A stretch of DNA of 64,000 nt, from contig WBMZ01008618.1 in NCBI GenBank assembly GCA_013400975.1, forward strand, positions 62,001-126,000, written 5' to 3'. The translations under genes and the position numbers were made by a program. The stretch is from Atrichornis clamosus. Lineage: Eukaryota; Chordata; Aves; Passeriformes; Menuridae. Positions 1 to 11,009 of the stretch are shown here, one piece after another (position 1 is the stretch's first letter; the number at the start of each line of letters is the position of its first letter). Below the pieces are notes generated by a model. The model did not search any database. It saw only the letters and a program-made list of their open reading frames with translations, and was not told the origin of the DNA.

Positions 1-69
1 CGGAAGCCCAGCTTGCTGACGTGGCTGCTGCCCAGCTCCGTGAAATATGCCCGTACTTTGTCATTCATC
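1..69 (-). CDS. FAM3D: FAM3D exon cut by the left edge
   Basis: Acceptor CTCTTTTAG precedes base 69. The exon codes [13 protein letters not shown] and SSHVSKLGF before running off base 1 in an arginine codon. In family members this block continues RDSWVF, so the exon should extend left; the rest of the exon, the stop codon and the 3' UTR are outside the window. Confidence 0.92.
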
Positions 70-3000
70 CTAAAAGAGGGTAAGAAGGTGTCAGTGTGGT
101 GTCTGGTGGGTGTCCCCTCTTGTCCCCTACTGCTGGCAGCAGCATGCTCAGCTCCCCCAGCTGCATGTTTTTGGGGAGCCTGGTGTTGCTCCTGTGGGCA
201 AACTCACTTTGTGGCAGCATCATCATAGCTGGCTGTCAGCACCAGGGTGCCATGCTTGATCCCTTGGAGGAAGGTTTGCAGCTTGTTAATGTCTGGGAGA
301 GAGGAGTATCAGGGAGAGGAAAAGGGATTTAGCAGGTACTTCTGCATGGTAGCTGGGGGATGGTGGGAAATAACCTGACTGTGCTGGTGCTAGCCAGGAT
401 TTGGGGCCATGAGCTTGGCGAAGGATGGGGTCCTAGATGCTGCATTCCCCATCTTGTGTTCCCACCTGCATGCTCCTGCCATGCCCCAGGACTGATGTCC
501 TCCTGTTGGGAAAACTGCAAGGAGGAAATTGCTCCTAAACTTTGCTTGCTAACTGTGAAATCTGGCTGCATGAATTTACTTCCCAACACAAGAAATGAAC
601 CTGCTCAGCTGCAGAGCTGCCTGCCCTGCCATCACTGCTCTGACTGTATTGGGGGAATTATTCCTCATCCTGCATCCGTGAGATGCTTGAATCCAATGCC
701 CCATCTAGTGGCACAGGAGCCAACTGCTGCGTTCTTCCCAGTGCCTTTCCCACTGACATCTCACTCACAAAATCAGCTGGAAATCCCATTATATTGGTGA
801 TTCTCCTTAAAACTCCAGTTACCAAGAATAGGTTGCAAAACTAAGGAGCACAAAGGGTATTGATCCATGGGGAAGGCTGGAACAGTAGAGGGTAAATCAA
901 AAGGATTGTAGGGGTGGTCTAAGTATGTGGTTTTTGGTGAGTCCTGCCAAAACTCCACAGAAGTTTGGTAACAGGGGTGGGACTTACAGCATCTGCATGT
1001 CAGTGCCAGCCAGGCTGTGAGAGGGTGCTGCCCCAGCTCAAGGTGTTTGCTTGCTCTTAGAAAGATTGTTTAAAGCCAGCAGGTGGCAAGGACAGGGACT
1101 TTGCTGCCACCGGGCTCTGCTCCATGGGGGCTGCATTCCCTTGCCATGCCCTGAGCTCCCTCAGTTGTCCTCCTGCAAAAGGCAGGGAAACAAGCTGCTG
1201 CTCAGCCACCACCAGCATTCAAACACTGAGTTACAGGTTGCAAAGTATCAGGATCAGTATAACCACCTATTCTCAGAAAGCACCTTTCTCAAGTCCCAAG
1301 TGTCCTGGTTTATTCAAGTTAGTGAAGTTATGTTTTCCAGGCTATTACACGCATGTAAAAGGAGAGAGAAGCCAATCTTGGGTGTGGAAGCATTGTATGG
1401 ACTGCAGGCTTTGATGGCCTCAGGGAAAGCTGGGCTTTTACCACCCAGGCTGGCAATTCTGGTCAAAGTCCACTTGACTTTATCATTAAATACACTACAG
1501 AGGAGCAGGTGAAGTAGCCAGCAGCCAGCAGTGCTGGTGTGAGCCCTGGCTGGAACCACCAAGGAGCAGAGCGACCGTGCTTACCTCCAGAGTACATGTC
1601 AAACGCATCGGTTTTCAGGAGCTGCCCAGTTGTTCCTGAAAGGTTAAAATTGAAAACAGAGCACAGTGAGTTTGCACTGGGGTGGGTCTAGGTTTTGCCT
1701 GGCCATGAGCCTGGGGTTCCTTGCAAAATGCTTTGCTCTCCCCTCAGTGTGTCATGTCTGCTGCGATGGCAACTGTGTTGCTTGGAGGAGTTCGTGGAGC
1801 TGGTCCTGTGTGACCCAGGTGGGTTTGTTCCCTTCTCACTGGCAGTGCTTGCAACCATAATTGTGGCTCTGCTCCCCACGCAACGCCAGATGGATGTGCT
1901 TTTGGCTCAGCCACAGTGCCTGGGCTGGGGTCTCCTGTTCTTTCCTGGGGAAGGAAGGAACTGTGGCCATGGGGAGAAGGGGGTCAGTGCCCACCCGACT
2001 CACCATTCACCAGTGCAATGTTCAGGCCTCTGCCAATGTTGTTTTTCACGCTGCTCATGAGGCTGGAAAGGAAAGCAGAGAGCACCAGTGAGTGCAGGGA
2101 TACCCTGGAGATGCTGATGCCAGTGAAACTGTGGTGGGCAAAGTGGCTGCAGACAGCAAAATACCCAGACGTAGTAGCAAAGAAATCTACCTAAAATTTT
2201 CTTAACCACAAATACACTGTGATGGCCTTTGATGTGCTTGGCAGAGGCCAAACTTGCTCTATTGAAGGTCAGGCCAGCCAAGGCTGCCCTGTCCCTGCCA
2301 GGTGCTGCTTACACCACATCTTCAAAGCAGATGGAGGGTCCCACCACATTTGCAGCACCACTGATGATCTTGAAGGCAAAATAATTCTGGGGGCAGCTCT
2401 TCTGGTTCCCACACTTGTGCCGGGGCAGCTTCTCACCTGCAAGAGAGGAGTGGAGCTGGAAGTCATGGCATTGGCCCCACGTGGGGACACCAGCCGTGTC
2501 CCTGAGGGGCTCAGCAGGCACTGGGGCACAGTGGCCCACTAAGGGGGCAACCTTGGACCAGCTTCTTGCATGAAGGAGGATTGTCCTGGGGCTGGGACCT
2601 GCTTCTTGTTTGAGGTTTATGGTGCCAAGGTCAAGTGCTGCTCCAGGTGTGAGCAGCGGGATGGCACCTCTGCATCCACAGGGATCAATCACAGGGAGCA
2701 CTTGGAGCTGGAGTCCAAGGCAAGCCCCCTGGGGCTTTTCTGCCCAGAGTTTCCCCATTCTCGGCCAAGGCAGGGACCTGCCAAAGACTCCACAGCTCTG
2801 TGCAATAGCAAATCCCCTCGTATTTGGGAGAGTGGAATTTTTGCCTTAGGAAAGGGGCTCCTGCGGGCAGCTATCACGCTTCCACCATCCCCCTGAACCT
2901 TGGACTGGAGCTGTGTGATGGAGATGAAGTTGAGAGCAATACTCACTGCTGGGCTTGTTCGTGGCACCTGTGGGTATCAAGCAGGAGGATTAGACACCCT

Positions 3001-4163
3001 GGAGAGCTGCTGGCTCTTCCCCAAGCCAGGAGCAGCTGTTGAGGCACCAGCTCTCCAAACCTGCTTCCCATGGCTGCAGGCACCGCTGGAGCCACCCACC
3101 CCAGTGCAGCTTCCCACCACACTGTCCCCTCCCTGCCCTGGTGGTCAGAGCTGGTGGCTGTAGCCTCGGCCAGAGACTGCAAGTGGGCAGGCCAACAATA
3201 TCCAGCTCTGGGGGCTGCCTTGCCATGGAACCTCTCGCACCCTCCCTCCGGATCCGTCTGGAGCCCGTTGGTGCCTCACCCAGCCAGCTCCGCAGGCTGA
3301 TGTCTCTCCAGCTGTGGTGGAAGTATATCTGCATGATGAACCAGGTGCCCAGCAGGATGATAAGCAGCACCATGTACCGGATCACACCTGTGGGGTGTGG
3401 GAGAGGAGCCAGGTGACAGCAGCAGCTGCAGCACGGGACAGGGACAGGAGCACCCCTCTGGTTTCTTGGGATTAGGTCCATGTGTCCCAAGGTTACCAGG
3501 CACAGGGTGACAGCCAGTGCTTGCATGGTGTGGGAAGGAGGCTAACAATCCCTCACCCTCCAAATGGATTCTGATCTCTTAATTAATATCTCCAGAGTAT
3601 GTGGTGGTGCTCAGATAGGCATTACCATTCTACTGGGAGGCACTATTCATATTCCTCTCTACGTTAAAATAGTAAGTAAATTTGATAATTACTCAGAAAG
3701 CTATGTAAATCCAAACACTTCTTATGTTCCCAGTGCTGGGAAGACTGCTATCCCCCAATTAGTCACTAGCTACAGCCGAGCAGCTGCTGATACAAATGTG
3801 ATTGGCATTTGGCTTTAAAAGAGCGCTCATCAGAGCAAAACGTTCCAGTCCTGCATGGAAAGAGGGTAGAAAAATGTACTTTTATTGCAGCTGAATGGCT
3901 CTTATGGAACCAGGAATGTCTCAATAGCCATCTCTTCCCAGTCACTGAAGGTTTCACTGGGAAAAATACAACAGGCTGAAATCTACACAAATCTTGTAAA
4001 AACCTGATGTTTATAAAAAGGCCCTTTCCCATGTCCCTGCCAGGGGAAGGTCAGGGTGGCTGGGTTTGAAAGACTTCATGTAAATGAGAAGGAGACACAA
4101 AGAACTGTAGAAAAACAGACAGAGAAAAATAAATATGTGTCCCTCCTTACCTGTTATCCGCAT
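1..4163 (-). CDS. FAM3D: FAM3D, FAM3-family secreted cytokine-like protein (3' end beyond the window)
   Basis: Seven minus-strand exons join at 4163-4151, 3387-3280, 2436-2313, 2062-2004, 1635-1585, 292-208 and 69-1 into one frame of 169 residues plus a split codon. Residues 1-8 start MRITGVIR and about 9-25 form a hydrophobic signal or signal-anchor segment. The ILEI/PANDER domain follows from about residue 48: Cys49, Cys55 and Cys77, FAFKI at 60-64, SGAANVVGP at 66-74, [14 protein letters not shown] at 92-105, DMYSGD at 114-119 and ASYDDAATK at 139-147. The fourth conserved family cysteine would lie in the missing C-terminus. FAM3 proteins are secreted; mammalian FAM3D is gut-enriched and reported as a formyl-peptide-receptor ligand. 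FAM3D rather than FAM3A, B or C is chosen from [27 protein letters not shown] and AFDMYSGD, and from the CFAP20DC neighbour (human 3p14.2 order). The human protein is about 224 residues, so roughly 50 are missing. No internal break is seen. Confidence 0.93.
208..292 (-). CDS. FAM3D: FAM3D exon: ASYDD segment
   Basis: 85 bases between acceptor CTCTCCCAG and donor GTGAGT. It codes [15 protein letters not shown] followed by [13 protein letters not shown], matching the FAM3 block in which a helix leads into the ASYDDPATK motif. The usual proline of that motif is alanine here. Confidence 0.94.
293..1584 (-). other. FAM3D intron
   Basis: Holds no exon I can support. It contains one good CTCF-type match at 1076-1091 on the plus strand. 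The stop-free frames here are on either strand and lack family similarity. Confidence 0.7.
1076..1091 (+). promoter_or_regulatory. CTCF-like motif
   Basis: CCAGCAGGTGGCAAGG fits the CTCF core CC-A-S-Y-AG-R-K-GGC in every fixed position. It is a motif match only; occupancy cannot be seen. Confidence 0.35.
1585..1635 (-). CDS. FAM3D: FAM3D exon: NGTTG to DMYSG segment
   Basis: 51 bases between acceptor CCTTTCAG and donor GTAAGC. It codes [16 protein letters not shown]; the last base starts the aspartate codon completed in the next exon. Confidence 0.93.
2004..2062 (-). CDS. FAM3D: FAM3D exon: [11 protein letters not shown] core
   Basis: 59 bases between acceptor CTTTCCAG and donor GTGAGT. It codes [20 protein letters not shown], the most conserved stretch of the family. 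The final G begins the glycine codon completed in the next exon (NGTTG). Confidence 0.94.
2313..2436 (-). CDS. FAM3D: FAM3D exon: first cysteines and start of ILEI/PANDER domain
   Basis: Acceptor CTCTTGCAG and donor GTAAGC bound 124 bases coding residues 41-82. It contains Cys49, Cys55 and Cys77, the FAFKI strand and the SGAANVVGP loop typical of FAM3 proteins. The 3' boundary is taken at GT|GTAAGC because only this keeps the next exon in frame (VV-LMSSV). Confidence 0.93.
2437..3279 (-). other. FAM3D intron
   Basis: GC-rich intron with no motif or repeat that I can identify. Overlapping open frames on both strands reflect low stop-codon density. Confidence 0.65.
3280..3387 (-). CDS. FAM3D: FAM3D exon: signal-anchor segment
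   Basis: Acceptor CCCCACAG and donor GTGAGG bound 108 bases coding residues 5-41. The exon carries the hydrophobic stretch [18 protein letters not shown] and then a basic and aromatic linker ([14 protein letters not shown]). The hydrophobic run is long enough either to span the membrane or to act as an uncleaved or cleaved secretion signal; the sequence alone does not decide which. Confidence 0.9.
3388..4150 (-). other. FAM3D intron
   Basis: Intron between the start-codon exon and the signal-anchor exon. Nothing else is recognised in it. Confidence 0.7.
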
Positions 4164-4216
4164 GGTGTGGGCAGAGAGGGCACAACCAAGGGGGTGGCTG
4201 ACAGTCACAGGTCACT
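4151..4216 (-). CDS. FAM3D: FAM3D exon with start codon (coding 4163-4151) and 5' untranslated bases
   Basis: Read on the minus strand, a pyrimidine-rich acceptor ending TTCTTCAG precedes base 4216. The start ATG is at 4163-4161 and the exon ends ATAACAG before the donor GTAAGG. Only four full codons (MRIT) and one base are coding; the split glycine codon is completed by the next exon. This start is chosen because MRITGVIR matches the short N-terminus that FAM3D-type proteins have before the hydrophobic segment, and because no in-frame upstream ATG lies in the exon. Confidence 0.85.
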
Positions 4217-4960
4217 CTGAAGAAAGAAGGCAATGCCTTAAAGAGTGTCTGTAACCCACCAAAGCCAGGCAGATGCTAGATGAGAAGATAATTGCTATGT
4301 TTAGACATATTTGCAATAGCAAAGACGTAATCAAAGATGTACAAATTCCTGTCAAGCACATGTGCTTGGTCCCACCCTGATAAAGTCCTGGAGCAGGCTG
4401 CACTGATTGAGCTTGCTTCCTTCAGGAGCCTCAGAACTCTTCCCTGTGTCTGTCTGCTGCCCCGTGCACTCCTGTTTCACACCCTGTTCTTGGTAATGGA
4501 CCAGGCTTTTCTATTCTGCTGATAGCAATGAGGTGGATATTTTCAATCACAGCTTTGCTGCATTTCCTTCTGGGACGATGCAAAGTAGATTTCAAATATT
4601 AGGGGCTGCAAAATGCTGTCTGAGGACAAGCTGTGATCTGGCCTTGGCCAGTCAGGGAAATCTTTGGGAATAAGCTTGTCTTCCTTGAAATCCAAAGGAG
4701 AAGGGAAGAAGGGCAACACCACGGTGCTGAGCAGAGCAGCCAATTTTGCAGACGCCTGACTTAAAACCAGAAATATTTCCACTTGGCCAAATTTTGAGCG
4801 TCTTCACTCACGCAGACAGGGCGTGGTTGTAATTTGGGGCATGTACTGTTCCTACCCAGGAGAGTCCATCTGCTACCCTCCCTCCTGCTGCCACCCTGAC
4901 CCATGGGATAGGCACTGCCACCCCACGCACTGGGCTCCCAGGGGCTGGGACCACTCCTAC
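4217..4960 (-). other. FAM3D 5' UTR intron (if the upstream noncoding exon is real)
   Basis: Bounded by donor GTAGGA and acceptor TTCTTCAG on the minus strand. No further feature is seen. Confidence 0.45.
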
Positions 4961-5072
4961 CTTTGAAATTCCCGGTTGCAGTCTGGTGAAGGTCTGTCCT
5001 GGAAAGCGCTCTGGAGTCCTACGGCAAATTGTCCCTTGTGAGATGGGTGCTCAGAGTTAACGAGCCTAACGT
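4961..5072 (-). other. FAM3D: Probable FAM3D noncoding first exon
   Basis: On the minus strand a good donor (CAAAG|GTAGGA) ends at 4961, about 745 bases upstream of the acceptor of the start-codon exon. A TATAAA element about 30 bases upstream of 5072 would place transcription start near 5070-5075. The upper limit is an estimate from that spacing; no open frame with an ATG continuing into exon 2 is needed. Transcript evidence would be decisive. Confidence 0.45.
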
Positions 5073-5099
5073 TGACTAAAGCAGAACTTTGACAGGAAA

Positions 5100-5105
5100 T
5101 TTATA
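5100..5105 (-). promoter_or_regulatory. TATA box, candidate FAM3D promoter
   Basis: TATAAA on the minus strand in the context CTTTATAAATTT, about 30 bases before the predicted start of the noncoding exon. The same bases also fit a CDX-type motif (TTTATAA), which would suit a gut-expressed gene; that link is inference. A GTTAAC half-site (5056-5061) lies just downstream in the presumed 5' UTR. Confidence 0.4.
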
Positions 5106-8041
5106 AAGAGCTGTGCTGAGAGTTGCTTTTCTTGTTTGAAGGGTAAATAAGGAGCAACGGGTTGTAGCAGGGCTGGGCTGAATGCTGTTTTCAGGCTGCT
5201 GCGTCATGAGGAAGGAGAGAAGAGCTTTTTCTTCTGCCCAGCCCTGCTCCGGGTCCCCTCCCAGGGCTTGCTGTGCTATTGACCCAGACCATCCTGCTTT
5301 GGACCCTGGGCAAGACAGACCTGTATCCCCCCTCAGTGCCCTGATGAGACCCCTTGGCTTCCCCCACACCCCGGGGTAGGCTGCAGCATCACTGTGTGGG
5401 GTTTTAGGCAGTGATGTTTCAGCCATGAGACCCCTCCGCTGTGCCCACACTTCCTGTGACACTGCAGCAAGGAGGGTCTGCTGAAGCTGCTCCAGCAGGG
5501 AGCTACCAGCTTCCCATGGGAGACTGGCCTGTCTGCATTTCAAAGGAAGCCTTGGAAGGTATTTGTGTGCCCCCATGTAACACGACAGTGCGTTTTTGAC
5601 AGAGTATCAGCTAAGCACACTGACTTCTCAGCAGCATCTCCCTTCTCCCTGCAGCTATTCCTCCCGCAGGAAGGCTGGCTGTGAGCAGGAACCTGTCCCT
5701 GTGGGAGGTGGCAGAGGGTTTTGTGATGCCCGAAGCCCTCCCCCACATCACCTTGTCCTGGTCCATCCCAGTCCCCAGAACAGTATTTCTGAAATAGATT
5801 TTAAAACTTGTGTCGGAGCTGGCTTGAACAAGCCAATTTCACTGATTTTGTAGAAGAGCCACAGACCTGAAAAAGGACAGTTTAAAGGTTTTGGAGCACA
5901 AATGTTACCTGTGGCTGGATCTGGAGGGGCAGCACCAGGTTCTTCCCTTTTGTTCCTTTCAGCATGCAGTTTACAAACGTAGGGACCCTTTCCCACTTCT
6001 GTCTCCCCATCCCAGTGCCTGATCCAGTGATGGGGTCAGAAAATGGGGATAGTTCTCACAATCCCCCTTGGCAAGTCACAAAGACTTCAAAATTGATACT
6101 GGCTTGCTTTGGGAATTTGTCTTTCTCCAAGTGCCATGAGCAGAGCCTGGAGCTGGTGAGGATCCAGACCTGGGCTGTGATTTGAACACAGTGAGTGGAG
6201 CAAAATTCCACTGGGTTTGCAAAACTCTCCCTCTTTGGTTCCCACTGCTACAATGAACATCAGCCTCACTGGAGCCCGTTGCAGAGTCCTCCCCTTCACC
6301 AAAGTTGTGGCTTTTGTATGCACATATTGATTTCATTGCAGACAAAGAGAAAATGAAAAATAAACCAATAAATACCAGTGCTTTAGGGAAGCCATGCATT
6401 TATTTGGGCTATTTATCTTCACTTTAATCCCAGATAAAATTTATTGGGTGAAGTCCCTGGGTGGTGAAAATCCTGGAACCTGATTGCATTACAAGAGGGT
6501 GGCCCTGTCCTGGGATTTCTAATATATTATTTTTTAATTGTTTGCATTGATTATTATTTGTTTTTCTTCCTTGGGTTGTGCCAGAATAAAAGGCACCTGT
6601 TCTCTGGCATCTGCCAAAGAGCTCCTGGCAGGAGAGGGAGAAAAGAGGGAACTGTGGTAGGTGTTAAACAGAGTTATTTGTCTGATAAACCTGAAACTTA
6701 CTTGCTTAAAAAAACATTCCAGGAACAAGAGAGTTCTTGGACAAATATTGCTAAATAGGCTCATGGTGTTGTAAAGCAACAGCTCCACCCAAGCCTGCTC
6801 TGACCTGAAGTGCCGCTTGGCGGAGCTGAGTTACTGCAGCTGAGAACAGACAGATCCCTGCCCTTCCAGGGAGGTTTTCCAGGATGCACCAGGTGAATGC
6901 TCCTGTTCCCTCCCTCCCAGCACTCCAGCGTTCCCTCCTCTTTACTTCTCTTCCCCACAAATTTCTGCCTTTTTTTTCTTTTTTTTAATCTTTTTTTCTG
7001 CTTTTGAGCCCCACATGTGCCTCTGTCTCCTAGCAGGTCCCTGACTGTGAACAAGATCATTTTGGTGCAGGGTGGGGATGCGGCTCCAAAGAGGGTGACT
7101 GCCAGATGTCACCCCTGCCCACACCCACTGAGTTACCCCTCCAAAAGTCAGGGTTTTCCTGTAAAACTGAATGCAGGGGTGCAGAGGAGGGACTGGTGTG
7201 GGGTGCGTGCATATCCACCCTGTGTTCAGGGTTTACCACCACAGGGGAATGGAGAGTGCTACAGTGCCATTTTCAGTCTCAAGAGGAGCCAATCTGACTG
7301 AGCTTTGTCGAGTTACTCAACAGGAGAGTGCTATTTTCCAGAGAGCTTATAAATTCCTCCAATTACAAAAATGCTTGACCAGCTGCTGCATCCACCAAAT
7401 GGCTGGAGAGGGCATCATCTTATGGTAAAACTGCCCCCAGCACAAGCAAATAGCTATCCAGGGTATTGACCAGTGTTTGCTGCTTTCTACCAGAAGTACT
7501 TGGTACTCGTGTTCTCCTACACTTCTATCTAGTCTGGTTTCTCAAAACTCCAGATGATGCCATCAGTTTTTTAAAGAAAGTAATTCCATCCCTGCTGGTG
7601 CTGTGTGGGCAACAAGACCTGGGCCCTACACCACCTCTTTCAGCAGTGCCAGAGAAAACAGACAATATCCTGAGCAGCAGCGTGACCTTGGACAAGCCCC
7701 ACACTTTGCACAGTGAACACCTTGCAAATTCCTCCATGGCCATGATGACCTGGACCCCACATCACAGAGCTGATTCCGGCACATCGCAGATCCCCGTTAA
7801 CACTGGGAATTCATTAGTTCTGGCCATGAAACCAGCACAGTTGCACCTCACAGAGAGGATGTCAGCGCATGAAGTTTCCCCTTCACCTCCCGCCTACAAG
7901 AAGGATGAACAATTAAACCCGTCCCCAGGCAGCCCTCTAAGCTGCCAGCAAGTCAAAAGAAAAGTGCTGCAGAAATGCATTATTTCATTCATGCTCTAGA
8001 AATCGCATTTCCCCAGTCAGGAATGGGACAAGCCCACGTAC
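5106..8041. other. FAM3D upstream region, no gene seen
   Basis: Mixed-composition sequence with a T-rich tract at 6969-6998 and no recognisable exon, RNA gene or repeat family. Open frames of up to 177 codons (for example 7466-7999 plus) show no family similarity or splice context. Confidence 0.55.
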
Positions 8042-8260
8042 CGCTCACTGTCCCGGCCGCGCCGTCCCTCTCCGCGGGCTGTGCGGGCGCCGGAGCATCC
8101 CGGGATCTGTGGCTCCACGTGCTCGGCAGCGTGGCGGGGCAGCAGCCCGGCCTGCCCAGCCCCCTGTGACTCAGGGCACCTCCCGAGCCTTATCTCTGGC
8201 ACGGGGCTGGGCACAGCGTCCGCAGCTGTTGGGAGCAGCTCTCCCGCGGGAGGGAGGAAA
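8042..8260 (-). promoter_or_regulatory. CpG-rich segment, possible alternative first exon or promoter
   Basis: A locally CpG-dense block (CCGGCCGCGCCG, GCGGGCGCCGG) stands out from its surroundings. On the minus strand it ends in AGTGAGCG followed by the donor GTACGT (8041-8036). A perfect AP-1 site TGACTCA is at 8167-8173. It could be an upstream FAM3D first exon splicing to the acceptor at 4217, or the start of a noncoding RNA. The upper limit is approximate. Confidence 0.3.
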
Positions 8261-10767
8261 CAGCCATTCTGTGGCCACGGCCTCATGATTTTCCTTTGGA
8301 GGTTTTCTCTACTTTGTCCCGAGCCTTTTTTGGCAGGTCAGAAGAGGAAGACCTCTGCGAGTGTGGGCACCAGCCTGACTCTCTGCTCGTTCACCAAACC
8401 AGCGCACTGGGCTGACGGAGGGTTCTGCAATGGGAACGGGTGGGCTTGAAGCCAGGACCGGTGTTCCCCAAACTGGGCTAAAACCAGAGTAACCTGATCT
8501 GTCAGGATTTCCCCCTCAGCTGTGCTGCATGTGTGTGGGCTGGCCCCGAGTGTGGCTTCGCAGCCTCTCATTTGCAGGAGGCTGGAGGTTCTTCTTCAAA
8601 TAAGCATTTATTTATTCAGCAACAGTCCTGAGCTCTGAAGGAGTCCTGAGTTAACTATAGATATAGATTTAGGCTGTTTTCTTTTTACTTCTTTATTGTT
8701 ATTATTATGGTTCTGAAGGAAGAAATCACTCCTGCCGTTAGCACTAGGGGCCCTATACAGTTTCCAAAGATGAACCTCATTTACCTGGCAGCAGAGAACA
8801 AAAGTGTTCCCATTCCTTCTTACCTTTTTCTTTTCCATTCGTCTCACTTAGAAGAACGAAACACTTCTCTTGGAGCTTTTAAAGCAATTTTCATCCAAGA
8901 ACCAGTGGAGTCGATGTGAGGCAGGCAGCGACAGTGCTGCCTTTGGGACTGCAGCTTGCACAGGGCAGGAGCAGAGCCCCTCTGGGACCAATGCTGCTCC
9001 CTGGTAATTAGTTTTATGCCTGAGGGTGATCTCTGCATAAAGCTGTACACTGAGCTTTTCTTTGCTTCCCCCCAACTCTGGTCCCCAGTGCTGGGCGAGG
9101 GGTGCAGGGGTTGCTGAACACCGGGGGAAATCACAGCCTCTAAACCAAACCCTTCCAGGCAGGGAGCAGAAAAGAAAACACATGCCTGGGCTCTGCATTG
9201 GGACAATTATTGCCCTCGGAAGGAAATTTTAGCTGCGGTGAGAGTCTGAGCTTAAACAGCACAGTCTAAATCAAAACCCTTCTCTCTCTCCGGGGAAATA
9301 TCCTTCCTATTACTTTTAGCTGCTGGCAATAGCAGGCTCAGCTCAATAACAAAGTGCCCCAAGCCCTGGTGTGCCACTTGTCCCTGCTGTGTCCCCCTGC
9401 TTCCTGCTCCTGCAGGAGCTGGCCCACGGTGGGGATTGTAGCAGCCCGGGGGAGGCCTGTTATGTGAGGAATTTCCCCTCCTGCTTCAAGGGACCTGAGG
9501 CTCCCAAGTCCTCTATGGAGATGGAGGCATTGCTGCTGCTTGCCGAAGAAATGAGCAAAAACCATCAGCAGGGCCAGGAGTCTCGTCATCCCAACAAAGA
9601 AATCTTGTATGAAATCTGCTCTCTGGAACTGTACATTCATCCAAGATTCTTCCCTGAAACCACAGGAAAGGATGGGGAGCTGTGTGTTTTCCTCGTGGGA
9701 TGTGGCTGTGGCACAGCCCAAGTGCTGGTGCTGGCATGGGGAGTCCTGGTGTCCTATCCCTTCATCCTGTGGAAGCCAGGTTTTGTCCATCCACTGTGGC
9801 ACAGAGCAGAAACGGGGTTTTAAATCCCATCCAACATTAGTGAATGTGTCAAGTGCTGGGAACCATCAGCTTGGTCTTGACTCAGCAGATAATTAAAGTG
9901 CAGTGAAATGAAATTGTACCAGTCTCATTCACAGGCTCCCCCAGGGGGTTCTGTGTGATGTAGAAAAAAGAGGAATTAAGAAGAAAATAATAGATGTGAT
10001 ATCAAAAATCTGCCAGACTGGGGTATGAATAGTCTGTGATGCAAAGTCACTGCACTGCAATGATCACTGTGTTGGGATCAGCAGGAGCGAGCTGGCAGGT
10101 GAGGAGCTGCTTTCCTCCTCCTCCTCCCTCCATGTGTCAACACTGGGCGCGTGGACCCTCAGAGGGTGGTGGGGAGTGCTGGGACACTGGTGCCAAAAAA
10201 GTGCCTGCAGGACTGTGCCTCCCAGGGCATGGAAGTTCAGCACTGGGAGGAGGCTTCCCTCAAAGACCCCTTGTCTGTGAGGTTCTGCAGGGCCCAGGGA
10301 CACGCTGCTTTTCAGGAATGTGCGCACTGGGTAAACGAATGACACACTCTCTTAGGAAAGGTTTGGCCACTGACAAGCGCTGTGGGTGTGTGGTTTCAGA
10401 TTGCTCCTGCCGAGCAAAGCCCCATACTGCAGATGTTAAGTGCAGCACCTTTGAAAGGAAACAACCTATAACTTCTGTGTTTGCCTTGTGTTGAGCTCCA
10501 CCTGCACTTCCCCCGCCACCTGCGAGAGGTGAACAAGGGCGAGGGTTGTCCCTGCAGCCCACACCTCCCACCTGCGCTGCTGCGGGGGGTAATTCACCCT
10601 CTTCTAAACCTGGACTCCTGTGCTCACCTCTCCGCTCCCACTTTTGCAGAGGTCAATAACCAGCACTATTTCATTGGCCAAAGAGTGAATCGTGCCAGCA
10701 AACTGATGACACATCCCACAGGTTTTACGGGTGACTGAGCATCCGGGTGAGACGTCGGCAGGGTTAC
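8261..10767. other. Intergenic, no gene seen
   Basis: No exon, RNA gene or repeat family is recognised. A short CCT-rich tract lies at 10113-10131. Confidence 0.55.
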
Positions 10768-10998
10768 CTTGTGCCGGATGGGGGAGAATTGCGTGAGGAC
10801 GAAGTTGTATAGGAGGGGTGATATAACAATATCGGGCAGAAGGGTGAGGAAGCAGTTCCACCAGAGGAGGCAGGTGTGTTTGGGGGTTGGATTGCGGCGG
10901 GTCCCCGGCAGCTCGGCGAGCCGGCTATTGGGGGTGCTGTTGTGCAGCGCATCCTGCGCCCGCCGAGCCCCGCGCACAACCCACCGCCGGCTTGGCTG
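10768..10998 (-). other. CpG-rich exon-like open frame, product not recognised
   Basis: Minus-strand segment with a strong acceptor (long T/C tract then CTCTCGCAG) and donor CACAAG|GTAACC, enclosing exactly 77 open codons. The frame includes an NST glycosylation motif and a hydrophobic segment (TCLLWWNCFLTLLPDIVIS). I know no family it belongs to. Caution: two other frames over the same GC-rich bases are also open, so low stop density may explain it, and no partner exon or start codon was found nearby. It could be an orphan exon, a noncoding RNA exon or chance. Confidence 0.25.
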
Positions 10999-11009
10999 CT
11001 GCGAGAGAA

